From the NCBI RefSeq assembly GCF_002095385.1, contig NZ_MIPP01000002.1, positions 124,001-188,000 of the forward strand: a stretch of DNA of 64,000 bases, written 5' to 3'. A model generated the notes under the pieces. The model saw only the letters and a program-made list of their open reading frames with translations, was not told the origin of the DNA and did not search any database. This document shows positions 27,427 to 35,768 of this stretch, piece by piece. Origin of the DNA: Pantoea eucrina. Lineage in GTDB: Bacteria; Pseudomonadota; Gammaproteobacteria; Enterobacterales; Enterobacteriaceae. Position numbers and translations under genes: made by a program. Positions within the stretch are counted from its first letter, which is position 1; each line of letters begins with the position of its first letter.

Positions 27427-27438
27427 GTAATCGATTAC
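27427..27438. promoter_or_regulatory. LacI-family operator 2 of the symporter operon
   Basis: Second GTAATCGATTAC, centre-to-centre 31 bp from the first (about three helix turns), and 19 bases before the symporter start, so it would overlap the promoter or leader. Confidence 0.75.
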
Positions 27439-27457
27439 TTTAGGGCGTGAGGAGAGT

Positions 27458-28696
27458 ATGACTACTACAGCAACAGGCAGGGAGGAGGCAATGGCACAAC
27501 AGCGTTTACTGATCCCTCGCCTCTCATTGATGATGTTCATGCAGTTTTTTATCTGGGGAAGCTGGTCCGTTACGCTCGGGCTGGTGATGGCGCAGCATAA
27601 TATGTCGTTGTTGATTGGTGATGCTTTTTCAGCAGGGCCGATAGCCTCGATCCTGTCTCCTTTTGTGCTGGGCATGCTCGTAGACCGGTTCTTTCCTTCG
27701 CAAAAAGTCATGGCGGTAATGAATCTTGCCGGCGCAATGATCCTGTGGTTTATCCCGTCTGCGTTGGTGGCCGGGAACGGTGCGCTGCTCATCGCCCTGT
27801 TATTTGGTTATACGCTGTGCTTTATGCCCACCCTGGCGCTTGCCAATAACATTGCCTTTCACAGCCTGGCCCGCAGCGACAAAAGTTTTCCGGTGGTGCG
27901 CGTGTTCGGGACGATTGGCTGGATTGTGGCCGGCATCTTTATTGGGTTTGCCGGCATTTCTGCCAGCACGTCGATCTTCACCGTTGCATCGGTCTGCTCT
28001 GTGGCACTCGCGATCTATAGCCTGACGCTACCCCATACCCCGGCACCCGCCAAAGAGTTACCACTAAAGGTCCGCGATCTGTTCTGCGCGGATGCGTTTG
28101 CACTGCTTAAAATCCGGCACTTTTTTGTGTTCGCGCTGTGCGCCACCCTGATCTCTATTCCACTGGGCACATACTATGCCTATACCGCCTCATGGCTGGC
28201 AGACGCCGGCGTGTCAAATGTCAGCACCGCGATGTCCTTCGGTCAGATGTCTGAAATTTTCTTCATGCTGGTGATCCCATTACTGTTCCGCCGCCTCGGC
28301 GTGAAATACATGCTGCTGGTCGGGATGCTGGCATGGTTCGTGCGCTATGCGCTGTTTGCGATGGGTATGAACGATGAGGGCCGCGCGCTGATCTACCTGG
28401 GCATTCTGCTGCACGGTGTCTGCTACGACTTCTTTTTCGTGGTGGGGTTCATCTACACCGACAGGATCGCTGGCGAAAAGGTCAAGGGGCAGGCGCAGAG
28501 CATGGTAGTGATGTTCACCTACGGCATTGGCATGCTGCTGGGCTCACAGATTTCTGGCGCACTTTACAACAACCTGGTTGCCGGCCAGGGCACGGCAGAA
28601 AACTGGGCAACGTTCTGGTGGGTCCCGGCTATTGCAGCAGCGGCGATCGCCATTCTTTTCCTCTTCTCCTTTAAATACCGGGATGAAGCGGTTTGA
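27458..28696 (+). CDS. MFS nucleoside:H+ symporter family transporter (NupG/XapB type)
   Basis: A 412-residue, 12-TM transporter. RLSLMMFMQFFIWGSWSVTL matches the NupG signature (LSFLQFCLWGSWLTTLG), followed by ASILSPFVLGMLVDRFF, GYTLCFMPTLALANNIAFHS, VRVFGTIGWIVAG, a TLPHTP loop, and FVVGFIYTDRIAGEKVKGQA near the end. The NHS family carries nucleosides, but genomic neighbours (isomerase, Gfo/Idh/MocA dehydrogenase, LacI) point to a glycoside or sugar. Start 27458 (GAGGAGAGT upstream) is annotated; ATG 27491 with GGAGG is an equal alternative. First gene of a LacI-controlled operon. Confidence 0.85.
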   Translation: MTTTATGREEAMAQQRLLIPRLSLMMFMQFFIWGSWSVTLGLVMAQHNMSLLIGDAFSAGPIASILSPFVLGMLVDRFFPSQKVMAVMNLAGAMILWFIPSALVAGNGALLIALLFGYTLCFMPTLALANNIAFHSLARSDKSFPVVRVFGTIGWIVAGIFIGFAGISASTSIFTVASVCSVALAIYSLTLPHTPAPAKELPLKVRDLFCADAFALLKIRHFFVFALCATLISIPLGTYYAYTASWLADAGVSNVSTAMSFGQMSEIFFMLVIPLLFRRLGVKYMLLVGMLAWFVRYALFAMGMNDEGRALIYLGILLHGVCYDFFFVVGFIYTDRIAGEKVKGQAQSMVVMFTYGIGMLLGSQISGALYNNLVAGQGTAENWATFWWVPAIAAAAIAILFLFSFKYRDEAV

Positions 28697-28712
28697 TTAA
28701 CCGGAGGTGTAC

Positions 28713-29768
28713 GTGAAAACGTTAAAAGGACCTGGCATTTTTCTTTCGCAGTTTATCGGACAACAGGCTCCGTTTAATTCGCTGGAGGGGCTGGCGAAAT
28801 GGGCTGCAGACCTGGGATATCGGGCATTGCAGATCCCCTGTAATCATCCGGCCATTTTTGACCTTGAGCGTGCTGCAGCCAGCCAGTCCTATTGCGATGA
28901 GGTCACGACATTACTGGCAGGATACGGTCTGGAAATCAGCGAGCTTTCAACGCATCTGGAAGGACAGCTGATTGCGGTTCATCCTGCGCATGATGCGGCA
29001 TTTGATGGCTTTGCGCCGGAACACGTACGCGGAGATAACGCAAAGCGCACGGCCTGGGCTATTGAGACGGTAAAAAAGGCTGCGGCGGCTTCGGCAAAGC
29101 TGGGGCTGCGCGCGCATGCAACCTTTTCCGGTTCGCTGGCGTGGCCCTATGTCTATCCCTGGCCGCCGCACAATCCGGCTCTGCTGGAAGAGGCGTTCGC
29201 CGAACTGGCGCGCCGCTGGCTGCCGGTTCTGGAAGAGTTTGATCGTCACGGCGTTGATCTCTGTTACGAGCTTCATCCGGGTGAAGACCTGCACGATGGC
29301 GTGACGTTTGACCGTTTTCTGGCGGCGGTGAATTATCATCCACGCTGCAACATCCTGTTCGATCCCAGCCATCTGTTGCTGCAGCATATCGACTATCTGC
29401 AGTTCATTGATATTTACCATCAGCGCATCAAAGCGTTTCACGTGAAAGATGCCGAGTATCTGCCTAACGGTCGCAGCGGCGTGTACGGCGGCTATCAGCG
29501 CTGGATCGATCGTGCCGGGCGTTTCCGCTCACCGGGCGACGGTCAGGTTGATTTCAAAGGGATCTTTAGCAAGCTGGCGCAGTACGACTACGACGGCTGG
29601 GCGGTGCTGGAGTGGGAGTGCTGCCTGAAAGAGAGCGACACCGGCGCACTTGAGGGAGCCGAATTTATTCAGCGCCACATCATTCCGGTTGCCGATCGCG
29701 CATTTGACGACTTCGCCGCACGACAACAGGATACCGCCGGAGTGCGCGCCCAGCTGGGTCTGAAATAA
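28713..29768 (+). CDS. Sugar phosphate isomerase/epimerase (TIM barrel), cytoplasmic
   Basis: A 351-residue TIM-barrel protein beginning at GTG 28713, preferred because CGGAGG lies 6 bases upstream. Motifs: AADLGYRALQIPCNHP, SELSTHLEGQLI, GLRAHATFSGSLAWPYVYPW, the Glu-ligand LCYELHPGEDLHDG, CNILFDPSHLLLQH (Asp/His ligands), KAFHVKDAEYLPNGRSGVYG and VLEWECCL (terminal Glu). The GDGQVDFKGIF segment before it is typical of the family that includes 3-keto-glucose/3-keto-guloside epimerases. No signal peptide. Second gene of the operon, 16 bases after the symporter stop. Confidence 0.8.
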   Translation: MKTLKGPGIFLSQFIGQQAPFNSLEGLAKWAADLGYRALQIPCNHPAIFDLERAAASQSYCDEVTTLLAGYGLEISELSTHLEGQLIAVHPAHDAAFDGFAPEHVRGDNAKRTAWAIETVKKAAAASAKLGLRAHATFSGSLAWPYVYPWPPHNPALLEEAFAELARRWLPVLEEFDRHGVDLCYELHPGEDLHDGVTFDRFLAAVNYHPRCNILFDPSHLLLQHIDYLQFIDIYHQRIKAFHVKDAEYLPNGRSGVYGGYQRWIDRAGRFRSPGDGQVDFKGIFSKLAQYDYDGWAVLEWECCLKESDTGALEGAEFIQRHIIPVADRAFDDFAARQQDTAGVRAQLGLK

Positions 29769-29780
29769 GAGGGGATTTAA

Positions 29781-30932
29781 GTGATTAACACAGGGATTAT
29801 CGGCACCGGTTTTATCGGACCGGCGCATATTGAGGCGTTACGCCGTCTTGGCAACATTAACGTGGTGGCCATCTGTGATACCAGCCAGAGCGCGGCCGAG
29901 GCGCGTGCAGCAGAGCTGAACGTGCCGCACGCCTACAGCGACGTCGCGGCGTTTTTACAGCATGAAGGGCTGCACGCTGTGCATAACTGCACGCCAAATC
30001 ATCTCCATGCAGCAATAAACCGGCAAATCATCATCGCCGGCAAACATGTTTTCTCTGAAAAGCCTCTGTGCATGACCATGGATGAAGCGCGTGAGCTGGT
30101 TGAACTGGCTGAAAAGGCGGGCGTGGTAAACGGGGTCAGCTTTGTCTATCGCCAGTTTGCCATGGTACAGCAGGCAGCCAGTATGGTGCGCTACCAGCAG
30201 CTGGGGCGTTTGTTTTCGGCTCAGGGTAGCTACCTGCAGGACTGGATGCTGGAAGAGACCGACTATAACTGGCGCGTGGATGCAGAAAAGGGCGGCGCCT
30301 CGCGGGCCGTAGCGGATATCGGTTCGCACTGGTGCGATACCATTCAGTTTGTCACCGGACGTAAAATCGTGGAGGTGATGGCCGATTTATCGATAGTCTG
30401 GCCCACGCGCAAAGCCAGCCTGGCTGCCGCCGGCACTTTTGGCACGCAGAACGAGGAGGCACAATATGAGTCCCGCGAGGTCACCACAGAAGACATGGGC
30501 TTTGTGCTGTTCCGCTTTGATGACGGCAGTAAAGGGAGCTTTAGCGTCTCGCAGGTTTCAGCCGGTCGCAAAAATCGCCTCAGCCTGGAAGTGAATGGCA
30601 GCCAGGCGTCGCTGGCCTGGGATCAGGAAACGCCCCAGCAGCTGTGGCTGGGATACCGGCATAAAGCTAACCAGCTTTTGTCAGACGATCCTGCCCTGAT
30701 GAATCCTGACGTGGCCCGCCGCGCACGTTTTCCCGGGGGGCATATCGAAGGCTGGCCGGATGCGTTCCGCGCCATGATGCAGCAGTTTTATCAGGCAGTG
30801 GAGCAGGGAAGAGCGCCTGCTCCGCAGGATACCACCTATGCCACCTTTCGCGATGGTGCTCAGGTGATGGCGATCGTTGAAGCCATTGTGCAGAGTCACA
30901 GGGAACAACGCTGGGTCAGCGTTAATTGCTGA
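29781..30932 (+). CDS. Gfo/Idh/MocA-family dehydrogenase
   Basis: A 383-residue NAD(P)-dependent oxidoreductase, start GTG 29781 with AGAGGGGA upstream. Rossmann motif GIIGTGFIGPAHI, then NCTPNHLHA and HVFSEKPLCMTMDEA (EKP with the catalytic Lys), NGVSFVYRQFAMVQQA, and the DIGSHWCDTIQF segment with the catalytic His/Asp. The long C-terminal sheet (FVLFRFDDGSKGSFSVSQVS, LEVNGSQASLAWDQETPQQL) resembles glycoside-3-dehydrogenase types more than IolG. It would oxidise a glycoside or sugar. Third gene of the operon, 12 bases after the isomerase stop. Confidence 0.82.
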   Translation: MINTGIIGTGFIGPAHIEALRRLGNINVVAICDTSQSAAEARAAELNVPHAYSDVAAFLQHEGLHAVHNCTPNHLHAAINRQIIIAGKHVFSEKPLCMTMDEARELVELAEKAGVVNGVSFVYRQFAMVQQAASMVRYQQLGRLFSAQGSYLQDWMLEETDYNWRVDAEKGGASRAVADIGSHWCDTIQFVTGRKIVEVMADLSIVWPTRKASLAAAGTFGTQNEEAQYESREVTTEDMGFVLFRFDDGSKGSFSVSQVSAGRKNRLSLEVNGSQASLAWDQETPQQLWLGYRHKANQLLSDDPALMNPDVARRARFPGGHIEGWPDAFRAMMQQFYQAVEQGRAPAPQDTTYATFRDGAQVMAIVEAIVQSHREQRWVSVNC

Positions 30933-30937
30933 TACAC

Positions 30938-30966
30938 AACCCGGTCCGTCCTGCACAGACCGGGTT
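30938..30966 (+). terminator. Stem-loop between the dehydrogenase and lacI-type genes
   Basis: Perfect 9-bp stem AACCCGGTC/GACCGGGTT with an 11-base loop, 5 bases after the dehydrogenase stop, followed by an AT-rich but not T-only tract. It should separate the operon from the regulator gene. Confidence 0.6.
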
Positions 30967-31029
30967 AACTTATTGTTCGCGCGGTTTTATGGTAGCCTGT
31001 GTGCTATATGTTTCGGTCCGGATCCTTCC

Positions 31030-32010
31030 ATGTCCATTCAAAAAATCGCCCGTCTGGCGGGTGTTTCCGTTGCAACGGTGTCACGCGTATTAAACAACAG
31101 CGATACGGTTAAAGACGCCAACCGCGAAAAAGTGCTTCAGGCCATCAAAGCGAGTAATTATCAGCCTAACCTGCTGGCACGCCAGTTGCGCACCGCGCGC
31201 AGCTCAATGATTCTGGTTATGGTGTCCGACATTTCGAATCCGTTTTGTGCCGAGGTGGTCAAAGGCATCGAAGAAGAGGCCGAGAAGAACGGTTACCGCA
31301 TTCTTCTGTGCAATTCCGGTTCGGACATTGAGCGCTCCCGTTCCAGCCTGCAGCTGCTGTCGGGGAAAATGGTTGACGGTATCATTACCATGGACGCTTT
31401 TAGCAAGCTGCCGGAGCTGAGCCATCTGATTGCTGATACGCCCTGGGTTCAGTGCGCAGAGTATGCTGATGCCGGTGACATATCCTGCGTCGGCATTAAC
31501 GACAGCGAGGCATCACAGCAGGTGGTGGGTTATCTGGCGGATCAGGGTCGCAGACGTATAGCCCTGATAAATCACGATCTCAGCTATAAATATGCGCGCC
31601 TGCGCCAGCAGGGATATCTGTCTCAACTGGACGAGCACAATCTGGACTGGCAGGGCATCAGCTATGCCAGTGAACTGAGTTTCAGTGCAGGCAGGCAGGC
31701 AATGATGACTCTGCTTGCCGCTGATGAGATCCCTGATGCGGTATTTGCGGTATCAGACACGCTGGCAGCGGGTGCAATGGCGGCAATACAGGCCTCTGGT
31801 TATAGCGTGCCCGGTGACATAGCGGTAGCCGGGTTTGACGGCACTGAGCTGGCGGAGATGATCTCGCCGCCGCTGACCACGCTGGCACAGCCCTCGAGGG
31901 ATATTGGCCGTGAAGCTTTCAGGCTGATTCAGCAGAAGATAGACCAGCCTGACTCCGCGGCGCAACGCGTCATTCTGCAGGGCCACCTGATTAAGCGAGC
32001 CAGCGCATAA
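31030..32010 (+). CDS. LacI-family transcriptional regulator
   Basis: A 326-residue repressor. An upstream in-frame ATG at 30877 is inside the preceding gene; the protein starts at ATG 31030 with the HTH at residues 2-22 (SIQKIARLAGVSVATVSRVL). The hinge follows (YQPNLLARQLRTARSSMILV), then a periplasmic-binding-protein-like effector domain (VSDISNPFCAEVVKGIEEEA, DGIITMDAF, VGINDSEASQQVVGYLADQG, IAVAGFDGTELAEMISPPLT). LacI repressors bind palindromes with a central CG, such as GTAATCGATTAC found upstream of 27458 and 32865, so it should control both transcripts. It converges on the secreted TIM-barrel gene with a 6-base gap. Confidence 0.88.
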   Translation: MSIQKIARLAGVSVATVSRVLNNSDTVKDANREKVLQAIKASNYQPNLLARQLRTARSSMILVMVSDISNPFCAEVVKGIEEEAEKNGYRILLCNSGSDIERSRSSLQLLSGKMVDGIITMDAFSKLPELSHLIADTPWVQCAEYADAGDISCVGINDSEASQQVVGYLADQGRRRIALINHDLSYKYARLRQQGYLSQLDEHNLDWQGISYASELSFSAGRQAMMTLLAADEIPDAVFAVSDTLAAGAMAAIQASGYSVPGDIAVAGFDGTELAEMISPPLTTLAQPSRDIGREAFRLIQQKIDQPDSAAQRVILQGHLIKRASA

Positions 32011-32016
32011 ACAATC

Positions 32017-32865
32017 TTAATGCGGCTGTTTTTGCAGTGCGGCCCGGAGGTTACGCAGTGACGTGCTGATAATGCTCCACGCGTCTTTTGGTTTGTCATG
32101 CTCAATGATAAACCACTTTACGCCGCTGTTTTTGGCTGCAGGCAGAATGGCTGACCAGTCCAGTAATCCCTCACCCAAGGGCGCAAAGTTCATTTCATCG
32201 TCCCGGATGCCGATTGAGGCATTGTCTTTAGCGTGAATGGCATAAACCCGTCCCGGATAGGCTTTGAGAAAACGAAGCGGATCCTGACCACCGCGCGATA
32301 CCCAGGCTGCGTCCATCTCAAGTTTGAGATTATCCGGTGAAGAGTGATTCAGGATAATTTCCAGTGCCGTTACACCCCCATATTTTTTCATTTCAAAGTT
32401 ATGATTGTGGTAAGCAAGTTGCAGGCGATCATGGCGCAGTTTTGCTCCCATCGCATCCAGACGTCTGGCAAAGTCGATCCAGCCCTGAGAACTGTCAGGA
32501 CGATCCTGCGGCTCAATCCATGGGACAACGATAGTGCTATTGCCAACTGATTTATTAAAGGCGACCGTTTCGGCGTAATTTGTTTCCAGTGCTGAAAGCT
32601 GCACGTGCGCTGAGGTAACGGTAAGATCGTTCTTTTTCAGCAGGGAGCTTAACTGTTTAGCGCTGAGGTCGTGCGTTCCGACTATTTCTACGTGCTTAAA
32701 CCCGGCATCATGCGCCATGGCAAATTGTTTTTCTGCCGGACCGGCATTGCGCAGGGTATACATCTGCAGAGCGATACTGTCATCCACATTCACTGCCAAA
32801 GCAGCAGTGGAAGTCATTGCTGTTGAAGCCAGAAGGCAGGTGCTAAAGACTAAGTGACGAAGCAT
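32017..32865 (-). CDS. Secreted sugar phosphate isomerase/epimerase-like TIM barrel
   Basis: A 282-residue protein with a signal peptide (MLRHLVFSTCLLASTAMTST ... AALA, cleavage near residue 25). An in-frame ATG at 32883 would add six residues but reduce the fit of the signal. The mature part is a TIM barrel: DDSIALQMYTLRNAGPAEKQ, AGFKHVEIVGTHD, LQLAYHNHNFEMKKYGGVTA (His/Asn), LKLEMDAAWVSRGGQDPLRF, VYAIHAKDNASIG and FIIEHDKPKDAW. This is the same fold as the cytoplasmic isomerases, but placed in the periplasm, an uncommon location. The paired operators at 32887 and 32915 put it under the same LacI control as the symporter operon. Confidence 0.82.
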   Translation of the reverse strand: MLRHLVFSTCLLASTAMTSTAALAVNVDDSIALQMYTLRNAGPAEKQFAMAHDAGFKHVEIVGTHDLSAKQLSSLLKKNDLTVTSAHVQLSALETNYAETVAFNKSVGNSTIVVPWIEPQDRPDSSQGWIDFARRLDAMGAKLRHDRLQLAYHNHNFEMKKYGGVTALEIILNHSSPDNLKLEMDAAWVSRGGQDPLRFLKAYPGRVYAIHAKDNASIGIRDDEMNFAPLGEGLLDWSAILPAAKNSGVKWFIIEHDKPKDAWSIISTSLRNLRAALQKQPH

Positions 32866-32886
32866 AATTTTTCCCGTTTCCAAAAA

Positions 32887-32898
32887 GTAATCGATTAC
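32887..32898. promoter_or_regulatory. LacI-family operator at the secreted isomerase promoter (proximal)
   Basis: GTAATCGATTAC, identical to the two sites upstream of 27458 and only 22 bases from the start codon at 32865. Confidence 0.75.
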
Positions 32899-32914
32899 AA
32901 AAGTAACGCAAAAA

Positions 32915-32926
32915 GTAATCGATTAC
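32915..32926. promoter_or_regulatory. LacI-family operator at the secreted isomerase promoter (distal)
   Basis: GTAATCGATTAC, 28 bp centre-to-centre from the proximal copy and flanked by AAAA/TTTT. Confidence 0.75.
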
Positions 32927-33253
32927 TTTTAGAATGCGCAATGGATACAAAAATTGTGACTGAACTCATATCTCTAAAGCAGGGTGCTTCCGGAAATTTG
33001 CGGCAGCGTGATTTTCCGGTATTTAAAATTGCGCGTCATCACATCATTCTTATCCAGATTTTTCGGAGAATGGCAGGCCTTCCATCCATGTTCCTGAATC
33101 CACAGAATCTGAACAGGCCTTTCGGGGGCCTGGTTATCTGGCAGAGCATTGCGTCTGCCTGCTCAGAAATAGTTCGATAATGTGCCGCTGTACACCTGTA
33201 TAACAGGCTCTATTTTACCTTCAGGCACTCTTTCGCCGCTAATCCTGTTAGCT
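32927..33253. other. Intergenic stretch with a stem-loop
   Basis: No gene is supported; an open frame from ATG 32941 has no ribosome site or family resemblance. A stem-loop CAGGCC-tttcggg-GGCCTG lies at about 33113-33131 and may act as a terminator. Confidence 0.35.
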
Positions 33254-34138
33254 TCAGGATGATAACCCGCTCAGTGAAACTTTTAATGCTTCAAGAAAAA
33301 GCGTTACGCGGCAGGGAAGATAGCGTTTAGTTGGCAATAGTGCCCAAATTGCCAGCATGTGTGGCTCTGCATCTTTCAGCGGTATTTCGATAAGCTCGCC
33401 TTTCGCCAGCTCCTGCTCAACATCAACTTTTGTCAGCTGAGCAATTCCGGCCCCTGCTTTACACATTGATCGTACACCCTCAACGCTATTACAGGTGAAT
33501 CGTGGGTCAAAAACATAATTTATGGTTGCGGTATTCTGTATAAACGTCCATTGCGCCACCATTGCCGTTTTGAGACACCAGTGATCAGAAAGGTCTGCCA
33601 GAATTACAGGCTGGCCATATTGCGAAATATATTCTGGTGATGCACAAAGGATACGCGGGTTATTACTGAGTTTATGTGCAATCAGATTGGAATCTTTGAG
33701 TGGTGCCACTCTTATCGCTACGTCATAACCTTGCCCTACAATATCAACCACGTCATCGCTAAGGTTGAGATCGATTTTCAATTTTGGATTTTTTTTCATC
33801 AATTCCGGAAGCAGGGGCAGAATGTTGCGCCGGCCAATACCTGACGGAGCCGACATCTTTAGCAAGCCTGATGCCCCGGCAATTTCATTATTGAACATGA
33901 CCCGGGCGCTTTGTTCCGCCTCGGTGATAGTTCTGGCGTAGGGAAGAAACTCTTCACCTTCACTGGTTAGCGACACAGCACGGGTGGTGCGCTGAAACAG
34001 CCGTACGCCCAGATCCTTTTCAAGCTGAGCAAGGTGCCGGGAAACGGTCATTGCGCTCATGCCCAGTCTTCGCGCAGCCCGGCTCAGGTTACAGGTTTCA
34101 GCAAGAACGATGAATAATTCAATATGCTTTACATTCAT
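33254..34138 (-). CDS. LysR-family regulator, divergent from an Old Yellow Enzyme gene
   Basis: A 294-residue regulator starting at ATG 34138 (MNVKHIELFIVLAETCNLSR); an in-frame ATG at 34249 would add 37 residues with no LysR resemblance and is rejected. HTH: NLSRAARRLGMSAMTVSRHL then EKDLGVRLFQRTTRAVSLTS. Effector domain: GLLKMSAPSGIGRRNILPLL, GYDVAIRVAPLKDSNLIAHK, VEGVRSMCKAGAGIAQLTKV. It is about 100 bases from the divergent flavin oxidoreductase at 34241, and a 23-bp palindrome lies between, the usual arrangement for LysR control of the neighbour. Confidence 0.88.
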   Translation of the reverse strand: MNVKHIELFIVLAETCNLSRAARRLGMSAMTVSRHLAQLEKDLGVRLFQRTTRAVSLTSEGEEFLPYARTITEAEQSARVMFNNEIAGASGLLKMSAPSGIGRRNILPLLPELMKKNPKLKIDLNLSDDVVDIVGQGYDVAIRVAPLKDSNLIAHKLSNNPRILCASPEYISQYGQPVILADLSDHWCLKTAMVAQWTFIQNTATINYVFDPRFTCNSVEGVRSMCKAGAGIAQLTKVDVEQELAKGELIEIPLKDAEPHMLAIWALLPTKRYLPCRVTLFLEALKVSLSGLSS

Positions 34139-34199
34139 TATATCTGATTCCGTTATACAGTGATGCTTTAAGTCGCGTTTATATTCTCCTTCAGTCTCT

Positions 34200-34222
34200 A
34201 TTATAATGGCATTCATTATAAT
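34200..34222. promoter_or_regulatory. Candidate LysR operator
   Basis: Perfect inverted repeat ATTATAATG-n5-CATTATAAT between the LysR gene and the flavin oxidoreductase gene, ending 18 bases before the latter's start codon. LysR sites usually show such a T-n11-A dyad. Confidence 0.55.
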
Positions 34223-34240
34223 TAACTGAGAGTATTTTCC

Positions 34241-35335
34241 ATGCCACATACTTCACTGTTCGATACTGCTTCTATTGGAAATGTCATATTTAAAAACCGG
34301 ATTATGGTCGCTCCCATGACGCGTATTTCCGCTTCGGAAAGCGGTGTGCCGGGAGAAAAGATGCTGAATTACTACACCCGGTTTGCGCGCGGTGGATTTG
34401 GCGCCCTGATTACTGAGGGTATCTATATCGATACGGCATGGTCGCAGACCTATGCGTTTCAGCCGGGCATAGTTAATGATGAGCAGATATCAGGCTGGAA
34501 ACAGGTTGTCAGGCATTCTCATAACGCCGGTGCGCGCATTATTGCTCAGCTGATCCATGCTGGCGCGCTGTCTCAGCACAATATTTATCGCCCTGGTACC
34601 GCGGCGCCTTCAGCCATAAAACCTAAAGGTCAGCAGCTGGAGTTCTATCATGGTTCTGGTGAGTACGGCATACCTGAGGCACTGGGTGAACAGCAGATTC
34701 AGGCAATTATCACCAGTTTTGCTGATAGCGCCGGGCGGGCCGTGAGCAAGGCCGGATTCGATGGAGTGGAGATTCATGCGGCTAATGGTTATCTGCTTGA
34801 CCAGTTCCTGACAGATTATACCAATGCGCGCAGCGATGAATGGGGTGGGACACTCGAAAATCGTCTGGCTATTACGCTAAGCGTTATCCGCGCGGTGCGC
34901 AAAGAAATCGGTACGGATAGCGTGCTGGGCGTCAGAATTTCGCAGGGAAAAGTAAATGATTTTCATCATAAATGGAAAGAGGGTGAGAGCGGAGCCAGAA
35001 CAATTTTTACTCTGCTTGCCGCAGCCGGCGTCGATTACATTCATATAACTGAATACAAATCGTGGTTGCCTGCGTTTGAAGATGGTCAGAGAAGCCTTGT
35101 TGAAATTGCGCGGGAAGCGGCTCCGGATACTGTGATTATCGCTAATGGCGGCCTTGATGATGGTAAGCTGGCAGAACAACTGCTCGGTATGGGCGCTGAT
35201 TTTGTTGCTATCGGTAAGGCTGCGCTGGCTAATCCTGACTGGCCTCACAAAGTTGAGAGCAATTTACCGCTTGAGAGTCTGCCTGAGGATATTCTTTCGC
35301 CAGTTGCGGACATAAAGGAAAAAGAACAGATCTGA
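34241..35335 (+). CDS. NADH:flavin oxidoreductase, Old Yellow Enzyme family
   Basis: A 364-residue FMN enzyme with a TIM-barrel fold. Motifs: FKNRIMVAPMTRISASE (substrate and flavin contacts), ARIIAQLIHAGALSQ (HAG region), GFDGVEIHAANGYLLDQFLT, DYTNARSDEWGGTLENRLAI and, near the C-terminus, GADFVAIGKAALANPDWP. These match the OYE-like class that reduces alkenes, nitro compounds or nitrate esters with NADH or NADPH. The substrate is unknown. The LysR regulator opposite suggests induction by an aromatic or electrophilic compound. Confidence 0.88.
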   Translation: MPHTSLFDTASIGNVIFKNRIMVAPMTRISASESGVPGEKMLNYYTRFARGGFGALITEGIYIDTAWSQTYAFQPGIVNDEQISGWKQVVRHSHNAGARIIAQLIHAGALSQHNIYRPGTAAPSAIKPKGQQLEFYHGSGEYGIPEALGEQQIQAIITSFADSAGRAVSKAGFDGVEIHAANGYLLDQFLTDYTNARSDEWGGTLENRLAITLSVIRAVRKEIGTDSVLGVRISQGKVNDFHHKWKEGESGARTIFTLLAAAGVDYIHITEYKSWLPAFEDGQRSLVEIAREAAPDTVIIANGGLDDGKLAEQLLGMGADFVAIGKAALANPDWPHKVESNLPLESLPEDILSPVADIKEKEQI

Positions 35336-35768
35336 TATTCAATCTGCGCAGGTGATATCAGAAGATAAATAGTGGATGACGGAACAAAGAAAACTATCGG
35401 TTTTTTTGAGATGCATGGCATCTTTACGCGTCCGTGAGCAGGTTGCCCCTGCTGAATGAGTAAACGTTCTGTCTGAAAAGTCCGGGTCTTATTACCAGGG
35501 AGGCACGGACTGATATAAAACCTGCCTGTTCAGTTGATTAATATAAAATATCTTCATTGTATTTTTTAACACGAGCTGTTTTTTTTGCGGCTCGCGTTAA
35601 ATGATCTTATCGTGACCTGTCTCCAATAGATTTCGCGGAATTTAGCGCGGTAAAATCTCCTCTCTTTATCACTGTCTATACTGATTAATACACTTCTGAT
35701 TTCCCTGCATGGCTGCGTATGGTTAATAGCCAGACGTCAGCCACCTCATCGATATTCTGGAGAATAAT
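35336..35768. other. Intergenic region
   Basis: 430 bases without a recognised gene. An imperfect stem-loop (CACGAGC ... GCTCGCG) lies near 35570-35598 within a T-rich stretch and may end the flavin oxidoreductase transcript. The promoter of the DUF4142 gene must lie here. Confidence 0.35.

Larger units (their letters stand above)
27123..27457. other. Intergenic region with paired LacI-type operators
   Basis: Between the GTPase stop and the symporter start. No gene. It contains two 12-bp palindromes (annotated separately) close to the symporter start, and nothing else recognisable. Confidence 0.5.

Noticed and set aside
32941..33180. Open frame of 80 codons after the LacI-type operators
   Set aside because: No ribosome site and no recognisable domain; it starts right after an operator pair meant for the other strand.
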